DNA from: Ephemerocybe angulata
Lineage: Eukaryota; Basidiomycota; Agaricomycetes; Agaricales; Psathyrellaceae
DNA length: 64,000 bases
Assembly (NCBI GenBank): GCA_013368325.1
Contig: JAACJK010000001.1
Span: forward strand, 3,100,001 to 3,164,000
Direction of reading: 5' to 3'
Below the pieces are notes generated by a model, which was not told where the DNA came from, made no database searches, and was given only the letters and a program-made list of their open reading frames with translations. Position 1 is the stretch's first letter, and the number at the start of each line of letters is the position of its first letter. The position numbers and the translations under genes were made by a program. Below, one piece after another: positions 56,742-64,000 of the stretch.

Positions 56742-57907
56742 ATGGCAACGCAAAAGGCCCTCGTCATCCCTGAGCAATTCAAACCCTTCACACTTGCCTC
56801 ACTCCCCATCCCAAGCCCGGGAAAGCAGGAAATCCTCGTCAAAGTCAAAGCGGTAGCTCTGAACCCTGCGGATTGGAAGATCCAAAAGTTCGGCGCCATC
56901 TTGACGACGTTCCCTGCAGTCAGCGGGCACAGCATCGCCGGTGAAGTTGTGAGCCTCGGGGAGGGCGTCGAGGGTTTCGCGATTGGCGATCGAGTGTAAG
57001 TATACTCTGTCGCAGGAAGTGGGTACGACGTCACTGAGTACTGAATGCTTGATTATAAACAGAATCTTCACCAGTGAGTTTACCGACAAAGAGTATGGCG
57101 GGTTCCAGCAATATGCTCTCGCCAACGCACTCACTACCGCCAAGGTAAGGTCCCCACACTTTGTTGATGACCCAGTCCCCGGTTAAAGCAGTCGCAACCT
57201 TCATGAATCCCCAGATCTCAGCTTCGATCTCGTACGACGAAGCCTCTACCCTGCCCACCGCGGTCAGCACAGCCTACGTAGGACTCTACGACGATATCCC
57301 TCGCGGTCTCGCCCTCAAGTCATTCGTGACCAGTCCGGGAGCCTACAAAGGCCAGGCGATCTTCATCGCAGGAGCCGCAGGCTCCGTCGGCCAAGCCGCC
57401 ATCCAACTCGCCCGCGTCTCCGGCTTCACGTACATCATCGCCTCTTCCTCTCTCAAACATGCACCCTACCTCGAATCCCTAGGCGCAACGCACGTCCTCG
57501 ACCGCTCCCTCTCCCTTTCTGAACTCAAAGCATCGCTCGCCTCCCTCTCCTTGCCCCCGATCGAGTACGCGTTCGACTCCATCGGCGACATCGAGACGAG
57601 CCTCCGTAGCTCACTCGCCGCGCTTACACCCACCGGCAAGGTCATCTCTGTCGCTGCCGGCGTTGAGTACAAGGGAGACGATCTCGGCCAGAAGAGCGTC
57701 TTCAGCTTCACGGTGCTGAACAAACCTGAGCATATGAAGACGCTTTGGCCTGCCGTCACCAGCCTTTTAGAGACCAAGGCACTTGTTCCGCAGAGGTTTG
57801 AGATCTTGCCTGGTGGTCTAGAGGGGATTGTAGATGGCTTGGGACGATTGGAGAAGGGCGAGGTGTCGGGGGTGAAGTTGGTTGCCCGCCCAGAGGAGAC
57901 AGCCTAG
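56742..57907 (+). CDS. MDR oxidoreductase, cluster copy 2 (three exons)
   Basis: Exons 56742-56995, 57063-57144 and 57215-57907 give 342 residues. Very similar to copy 1 over the whole length (VALNPADWKIQKFG, SGHSIAGEVVSLGEG, AGAAGSVGQA, VSGFTYIIASSS, SLGATHVLDRS, YAFDSIGDIETS, GGLEGIVDGLGRLEKGEVSGVKL). As in copy 1, the Rossmann region is one exon. Tandem position, same strand and the same missing introns point to duplication after intron loss. Same predicted role. Confidence 0.9.
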
Positions 57908-58186
57908 CCTGTGTGAATATAAAGGAATGTTAGTCAGGCAACATGGTGGTTTTGCGCAAGTGACAATCGAGCCATCGATATCCTTGTACATAGTTGCGTT
58001 GTATAGATAATACAGAGCTTCATCCAATTACTGGCAAAGCATGGAATGTTCGGTTAGTGAGAGAATCGAATTGTGTCAGAGCGCGAAAACGGAATGGAGA
58101 GCGAAGGGTTTGCGAAAATGTTGCGCAAAATGCAATGCGATGGTAAGAGGTGAAAAGGGTGTGAATTATTCGAAAAAACTGCCTCC

Positions 58187-59304
58187 TCACTCGCCGATAG
58201 ACAGCGCTGCGATTCTCGCTTCTTCTGCTGCAATATCCTCCGCCTCCTTCTCTCTCCTGTACTTGGCGAGATCCCAGTCCTCGTCCTCCTCTTCCTCGTC
58301 CTCGAACCATTCGGGGTTGTACTGGAACAGATCCCTTCCGCTCATACCACTGTTCTTGCCCGCAGCGCTCTGTGTCTCCTTGGCCTTCTTCGCCGCCTCC
58401 TCCTCCGCCTGCTTTTTGTCCATCCGTGTCTTCTTCCAGTGCGCGAAGCTCTCCTTGGTCACCGGGGTAAGATTGGAGCCGAGCTTGTGGCGCTCGACCT
58501 CCAGGAACTCCTCCAGTGATATAACCTTCGCCTTCGCTGCCTCCTCCGCGGCCTTGCGCTGGGACTTGAGAATGAACCCAGGCGGGAGTGCGTGGCGGTA
58601 CTGGCACGACTCGCCATTCGGGCACTCCCAGAACCAACCGAACTTCTGCGACTCGATAGCCTCGACGAAGAACTTGCATACGATGTCGGTCTGCGTGCGT
58701 GGGTTTCCGGCTTTGGAGAGAACGACGGAGCGCAGCTTCTCCTCGTCCCACTGGTCCATCGTGTCCGCCATTTTCTCCTCTCGGCTGTCCGCATACAGAT
58801 TCTTCTTCTCGACTTTGCGTCCAACGTTGAGATCGTGACTGAACTTGCACTTGTTGCCCTTTTCACAGTTTCCGGACTTGAAGAAGGCGCACAGCACCGT
58901 CTTGGGGTCGACGCCGAAGGGCACCTTCTGCGTCTGCACAGGCTTGAGAAGAGCAGCCTCCTCCTTCGCCCGCTTCGCCTCGTCGAGCTTGGCCTTTTCG
59001 CGCATGGCCTTTTCTTTCTCCTTCTCGACGGTGTCGCGGGACTTGCCCGTCATCGCCTGCTGCTTCTGGATGATGGCGACTTGCTGCTTGACTTTGGAAG
59101 ATTTGTTTTTCTGTCATTGGTGTCAATCCCCGTCCTTGAGTCGGCCAGGCGAGCGAGATCCTACATTTTTCATTCCGAAAGTCTATTGGCGCAAAAATTC
59201 TGGCTATTAGAGATGCATCGCGGGTACGAGAATGCACTAGGCCGCACCTTATCATCCTTGACTTTGCTCGAGGAGCCCTGAGGCTGCTTTCCCTTTGGCG
59301 GCAT
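58187..59304 (-). CDS. tma46: TMA46/ZC3H15-like CCCH zinc-finger protein
   Basis: Exons 59304-59248 and 59110-58187 give 326 residues. TMA46 (DFRP1/ZC3H15) binds and stabilises the translational GTPase Rbg1/DRG1 on ribosomes. The N-terminus [19 protein letters not shown] and the coiled-coil [26 protein letters not shown] region precede a CCCH finger at residues 93-111 (C-x7-C-x5-C-x3-[20 protein letters not shown]). A second finger follows in the family-typical form, with [20 protein letters not shown] and CQYRH. After it comes [12 protein letters not shown], then the acidic end ([20 protein letters not shown]) used for DRG1 binding in homologs. Cytosolic. The single intron is 137 nt. Confidence 0.93.
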
Positions 59305-59830
59305 CTTGGATTATGGTATAATACCGCTTGGATCGTACTTCGTGTCGTGTGTGTTCGACGTTGGGTGTTCGTTGATGAGGAAAAGGAGATCCGCCGTCGT
59401 CGATGTCGGCCTCGTCGCTGTGGTGGTCAGGATGATCGAGCTCAAGTCATAGATGGGAGACGTCCCGGATCCGAAAAGCAGTGCTCGGTCCATGGACCTC
59501 TTCTTCTTGGGCCCGGTATTTGCCGAGCGGGACTAGATTGGTCCACATCGATGTTTCTTTCCTTCCACCACCATCGTGTCGATATTCCCTGGAAAGACTG
59601 TTGGATGATAGACTCATTAGTGCAGCAAGACTTCAGGTCGACGAAATCCTTGGGCTTTGGTTGGCGTGAAGACTTGCTGACCATTAATAAAGCTATCATC
59701 TTGCGGTCATAATTTGGGAATCAACGACCGAATCTATCTCATAAAACGGTGTCGTCTTCAATTTTTACAGCAAAATCTACTGCCTACACAACAACAGCAC
59801 AGTATCAAAGACCAGTCAGGATTGTGGGTT
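59305..59830. other. Intergenic, 526 bp
   Basis: 5' flank of tma46 and 3' flank of the MDR pseudogene. No supported gene. Confidence 0.5.
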
Positions 59831-60140
59831 TCAGATCGTTTCTTCCGGATGCACAACGAGCTTTACTCCCGAAACCCTTCCCTCCTCGATTCTTTTCATT
59901 CCCTCGGCGACACCATTCAGCCCTCTGGAAGAACTTCAAACTTTCCGGGCTGTGAAAAGGCAGAAGCTCAATACGGCTCCAATCTCTAGTCGACCAACGC
60001 TCACCCGAATGTCCCCATTCTCCAAAAGTTCTGCAACTTCCCTCCACAACTCTTTCAGCGGCTCGTCATTCGTAGGGATTCTCTTTTGCGCGGTGAACTT
60101 ACACAGGGTCACAGATCCTGCTGGACCGTGCTGGCCATCA
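59831..60140 (-). pseudogene. Decayed MDR oxidoreductase, exons 4 (3' part) and 5
   Basis: Exon 5 lies at 59949-59831 and reads KFEVLPEG, then LNGVAEGMKRIEEG and VSGVKLVVHPEET in a shifted frame. It is 119 nt long, against 120 nt in the intact paralogs, so exactly one base is lost between PEG and LNG. The preceding intron (60004-59950, 55 nt, GTGAGC...CACAG) is still well formed, and exon 4 ends with LKELWREVAELLENGDIR, matching LLENGDVK of the copy at 23796. Upstream exons are not recognisable. It is on the strand opposite to the surrounding MDR genes. Confidence 0.75.
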
Positions 60141-60897
60141 AAGCTGCTGGCACAAGTGCGTCCCGAGGCGGAAATTCTCGTTTGAAGTTTGAACGTGCTG
60201 TTACTACGTTCTCCCCTCTGAAAGCTCCGGTGTATGCTTATACAGACCTTGGGACAAAAATCTGAGCAAGAAATGGTCGCAAGGTCTCAAACCAAACTCA
60301 GGGATAAGTCTGCTCTTCGGCGATAGATCTGGAGGTCGAATTTGCTTGAGGGCACCATGCATAAGTCACCTTGAAGCTATATCCAAGCTAGACAACGACG
60401 CCTAATAACCAATCGCTTCCTACGACCCCACTTCGAAGTTCTGTCAGTCCTTTCTAGTCCCCGAACAAGTCACCTACGCTGGCGCGGATGGTATGTATGC
60501 GAAGAAGTGAAAATGACTCATCTGATTTGCGCTCCCTCCGGTCTGCAACTGCTGAGTACTGTAGCATTTCGAGCACTTCGACAGTCACAGGTCACACCCT
60601 GTGTCGAACTGCTCGAAATGGTACAGTATCCGGGTTGCCGCCTTGCCACGTCCTCCTTGGTTCCGTAAAAGGTGCGTCAGATGACCAATTTCACCCGCAA
60701 AGTGCTTACAATGTCTTCTCAAAGCGCAGTTGCTTGCTGCGGCGTCAAGATCTGGCGCCAATTCTCGAGTCATTTATCAGATAAGACGAGGATATATAAT
60801 TACAGTGGCAATCCTCCAAGTTCTACCCAACAAACAATATCCCAACAAATTAGCTTCCAGAATCCGCACTTCCCAACCACTTCATCACATTCAACAA
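60141..60897. other. Intergenic, 757 bp
   Basis: Contains a 24-bp inverted repeat hairpin (60559-60626) and the promoter of the third MDR gene. No supported gene. Confidence 0.5.
60559..60626. repeat. Hairpin-forming inverted repeat, 24-bp arms
   Basis: Arms 60559-60582 and 60603-60626 are complementary with two mismatches and a 20-nt loop. The arm core is CATTTCGAGCA. Confidence 0.8.
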
Positions 60898-62181
60898 ATG
60901 GCATCTCAAAAGGCTCTCGTTGTCCTTCAGAAGGGGGCCGACTTCCAGGTCGACTCCATTCCCGTACCAGTGCCTAAAAACGATGAGTTGCTGGTTAAGG
61001 TCAAAGTCGCAGCCTTGAACCCTGTGGATGAGAAGATCCGCCAGTTCGGCATCCTCTTCGAGACGTTCCCTGCCATCCTCGGGTTCGACATTGCTGGAGA
61101 AGTCGTCAAGGTCGGTGAAGGTGAAGTCGCAGGGAAATTCAAGGAAGGCGATCGAGTGTAAGTCTTACGAACAGGCTCTTGAGCGTTAATACTGATACCA
61201 CCTTATAGGCTTCTTGAAGGCGGTCTCTCCAATGAATACGACGGTTTCCAACAGTACGCGCTTGCCGATGCGCACACCACCGCTATAGTAAGTACTGAGG
61301 TTGGGTGACTCTGGCTTGAACGGCTGTCTGACGAACTTTTAAACGTGATAGATCCCCGATTCTATCTCTTATGACGAGGCCGGAACCCTTCCATTGGCGC
61401 TATCGACGGCCTATGTGGGCATGTACAACACTCTGCCACACGGCATCGAGTTGAAGCCTTTCACTGCTCCGGGAGGGACGGGCGCTTACAGTGGTCAAGC
61501 TATCTTTATCTCTGGAGGACCAAGTTCCGTCGGACAGGCTGGTACGTGAATCATCTTGCCAATTATAGCTGTCGCTAAATACAGAGCTATCCTCAGCCAT
61601 CCAGTTCGCGAAGCTCTCTGGGTTCAGTTACATTCTCACCACCGCCTCTCTCAAGCACACTGAACACCTCAAGTCACTCGGCGCGACGCACGTCATTGAC
61701 CGCAATCTCCCACTCGAGGCGTTCCGCGCAGAGCTCGCTAAGATTGAAGGCCTGCCAAAGATTGAATACGCGTACGACTCCATAGGCGATGTTGTCGCCT
61801 CCTTCGCCTATGCCCTTGAGGCACTGGCTCCCAACGGGAAGGTCGCTTCCGTCAATCCAAGGTTTCCATTCGAGTCTGCCGACAATAATGGGAAGCAACT
61901 GGCCAGAATCTCAGCAGTAAAGACCTCGCCTCCAAACGTTGATTCCATTCGTGCTTTGTGGGGAGACCTCACGAAGCTTCTAGAGTCGGGAGCTCTCAAG
62001 GTGGGTTCTCTCAATTGGATGCCATACTCATATGTGCGGCCTGAACTAACAGCGTTTTCAGGGAAGTCGATTCGAGGTTCTACCAGGCGGCTTGGCTGCG
62101 ATAGCGGACGGTGTGAAGAGATTTGGACAAAACCAGGTTTCTGGAGTAAAGCTTCTTGTGCACCCTGATGAAACTGCTTAA
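60898..62181 (+). CDS. MDR oxidoreductase, cluster copy 3 (five exons)
   Basis: Exons 60898-61157, 61209-61287, 61352-61541, 61597-62000 and 62062-62181 give 350 residues. Start MASQKALVVLQKGADFQVDS. Blocks: AALNPVDEKIRQFG (Glu instead of the usual Trp in DWKI), LGFDIAGEVVKVGEG, GGPSSVGQA at the nucleotide loop, LSGFSYILTTAS, SLGATHVIDRN, YAYDSIGDVVAS and the end GGLAAIADGVKRFG, VSGVKLLVHPDETA. Exon lengths 190 and 120 nt equal those of the copy at 23796, so this is the ancestral five-exon layout. Exon 2 ends in Ala-Ile instead of Ala-Lys. The 3' flank begins a long inverted repeat 10 bp past the stop. Confidence 0.9.
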
Positions 62182-63145
62182 TCCTGCCTACAGCCGTTTG
62201 CATAATTCCGTGAATGTTTCGAACTTTTTCAAATTTGTCACGTGCCGGTGACCCCTACCAAACAAAGCCGATAAGATAGCCCATTCTTTGCCTTTTCTTC
62301 CTTAGGGCTTGTAGATCATGGTCTTATAGCCTTCCATGGTAGAGATATGGGTCAATCCCACTGATACATTTGAAGATAAAGGTCTACCATGCGACAGTGC
62401 CAGAGCGACTGCTCCTTGTGCAAGATTGATGGCATGGCCGACGCCGCCGAACCGCCCGCTACCCGCCCGCCTTTATCCCGATGCCGTGCATGACCCCTCA
62501 ACACACGTTCAATCTGCCTCCCAAAGTGCACCATTGTCTCATTAGGATTTACCACCGCTCAGATCGATGCAAACCGGTACCAGGAGCAGAGGTCTTCAAA
62601 CCTCATCTCATCTTATCTATTGTATTTGGCTGGGGTCACCGGCACGTGACAATTTTGAAAAAGTTCGAAACATTCACGGAATTATGCAAACGACTGTAAT
62701 GTCGAGCAGGCGTGTGATATTTGTCCAATTTTAGTGCCAGCTTCTCGTCCTGTTAAGCATCTAATCAGAAAGAGTAGGAAAGAATCCACCATTGCGTGAT
62801 CGCAGTCCATCTCACCTCTGCGGACGACGATGGCATACTACCCTCCTTCGCGATCGAGCGCCATACCTGGATAATCCAGTCAACTGAACATTGCCATTCA
62901 TAATCGGGTTTTGGTAATGTGCTGACTGATGTCCTTGGACTGACAAAACAACTGCATACTAGGTGATGCATGATGGGGTAATTGCGAATTCATACGTATG
63001 CGGTTAAATTTCAGTTCTATTCCACACAGTCCAGAACCCGTCGGCCAGCTTATAAGAGGGTGACATCTCTCACCTTCGAGTTCTGCAATTTACCCTGATT
63101 CCAACCCGCTGACAATTTCCAACGGTAGTTCCTCGCGCACCTGGC
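62182..63145. other. Intergenic, 964 bp
   Basis: Holds the two 87-bp inverted arms and the promoter of the fourth MDR gene (TTATAAG at about 63050). No gene supported. Confidence 0.5.
62191..62696. repeat. Long inverted repeat, 87-bp arms
   Basis: Arms 62191-62277 and 62610-62696 are inverted copies. The outer 67 or so bases differ at only two positions; the inner 20 are weaker. Each arm contains CACGTG and CCGGTGACCCC. The 332-bp centre has no ORF with known features. The left arm starts 10 bp after the stop codon of the third MDR gene. Confidence 0.88.
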
Positions 63146-64000
63146 ATGGCCCCCACCGAACAGAAAGCTCTCCTTCTCGAGAAGAAGTTTGGCGATCTCG
63201 TAGTGAACACCTCGTGGCCTGTACCCAAACCAAAGAAAGACGAAGTCCTAGTCAGAATTCAGTCTGCAGCGCTTAACCCAGTTGACTGGAAGATCCAAAA
63301 GTATGGAATCTTCATCACGACTTTCCCCTCTATCCTTGGCTCGGACGTTGCTGGAGACGTTGTAGAGCTCGGCGAAGGAGCTTCAAACTTCGCAGTTGGC
63401 GATAAAGTGTGAGTAATGGCTGCAGTTTTACGACTATTTCCAGCTAATCCAGTTCTCTCTATGTTCTAGATTCTTCCAAGGTCCGTATGGCCAGAATGAG
63501 GCAACTGGATTTCAGCAGTATGCTACCGCTGATGTCTTTACTCTGGCAAAGGTGAGAGGGATGGATTACTTGCTATCGTCGCTCGTGCTGACCCTGATTT
63601 GCGTAGATTCCTGACAACGTAACTTATGAGGAAGCGTCCAGCATTCCTGTTGGATTCACGGCAGCTTATGTTGGTCTCTACAATACCACCCCTGGAAAGG
63701 GACTTGGATACGACGCACCTGTAACTCCCGGAACCAAGGGCAAGTACGGCGGCGTCCCTATCGTTGTCCTCGGTGGATCGAGCTCCGTCGGTCAGTACGG
63801 TAAGTTGTCCTGAGCTCACCTCGCAAATTCTGAGTGAAACTTACTGATACAAATCTGGCGACATATCTCAGGCATCCAACTGGCAAAACTCTCCGGCTTC
63901 AGTCCCATCATTACCACCTCATCCCTCAAGCATGAAGAATTTCTCAAATCCCTCGGCGCTACGCACGTACTCGACCGAAATGCGCCTCTGACTGCTGAGA
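63146..64000 (+). CDS. MDR oxidoreductase, cluster copy 4 (cut by window edge)
   Basis: Exons 63146-63408, 63470-63551, 63607-63799 and 63872 onward, running off the window. Start MAPTEQKALLLEKKFGDLV resembles MIPTEQKALILQAKFG of the copy at 23796 more than its direct neighbours. Blocks: SAALNPVDWKIQKYG, LGSDVAGDVVELGEG, GFQQYATADVFTLAK, GGSSSVGQY, LSGFSPIITTSS, SLGATHVLDRN. It has the five-exon layout as far as visible. Probably the same reaction type as its paralogs; substrate unknown. The C-terminal 60-100 residues are outside the window. Confidence 0.88.

Noticed and set aside
58592..59281. 229-residue plus-strand ORF
   Set aside because: Antisense to tma46, which has two clear CCCH fingers; rich in Leu from the complementary Lys/Glu codons.

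Overview
The window looks like nuclear DNA of a filamentous basidiomycete, most likely an Agaricomycete. Genes are compact, with many short GT-AG introns (mostly 45-85 nt). They lie on both strands without operons. Several families are typical of Agaricomycetes: DUF7918 proteins, a bare NACHT NTPase, a UstYa-like protein, F-box/LRR-like proteins and a Ty3/gypsy element. All exon joins were worked out by hand from splice signals and reading-frame continuity; none is confirmed by RNA. I saw no rRNA gene, convincing tRNA gene or CRISPR array.

Layout. 1-4638: the 5' half of a Ty3/gypsy retrotransposon on the minus strand (LTR, gag, and pol running off the left edge), with an apparent -1 frameshift site. 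4947-6248: one copy of an unrecognised four-member family with a presequence-like N-terminus; the other three copies are in tandem at 42759-47643. 6787-8603: a small secreted protein and a UstYa-like membrane protein that share a TATA-box 12-mer. 9292-26960: seven DUF7918-type genes, all on the minus strand (the last decayed), interrupted by a proline-iminopeptidase-like hydrolase and an MDR oxidoreductase. 27469-28721: an F-box protein. 30679-32272: two low-complexity ORFs, one with a 36-bp coding minisatellite. 35633-38347: a C2H2 transcription factor. 38975-40143: a UPF0014/FetB-like membrane protein. 41264-42149: two small secreted proteins related to the one at 6.8 kb. 48267-49577: CWC2 splicing factor. 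50328-52671: NACHT NTPase. 55112-64000: four tandem MDR oxidoreductases (the last cut by the right edge), interrupted by a TMA46/ZC3H15-like protein and an MDR pseudogene fragment.

Biology. Housekeeping genes (cwc2, tma46, the FetB-like permease, the transcription factor) sit among lineage-specific expansions. The largest is the DUF7918 array. Its long members carry acidic C-terminal tails full of psi-K-x-E motifs, and two members end in a SUMO-interacting-type motif. The second is the presequence-bearing family, where coding sequence, introns and upstream DNA were duplicated together. The third is the MDR cluster, where two recent copies have lost two introns. The most novel items are the DUF7918/SUMO-motif array, the four-member family, and a secreted family sharing an RTPDS-type motif.
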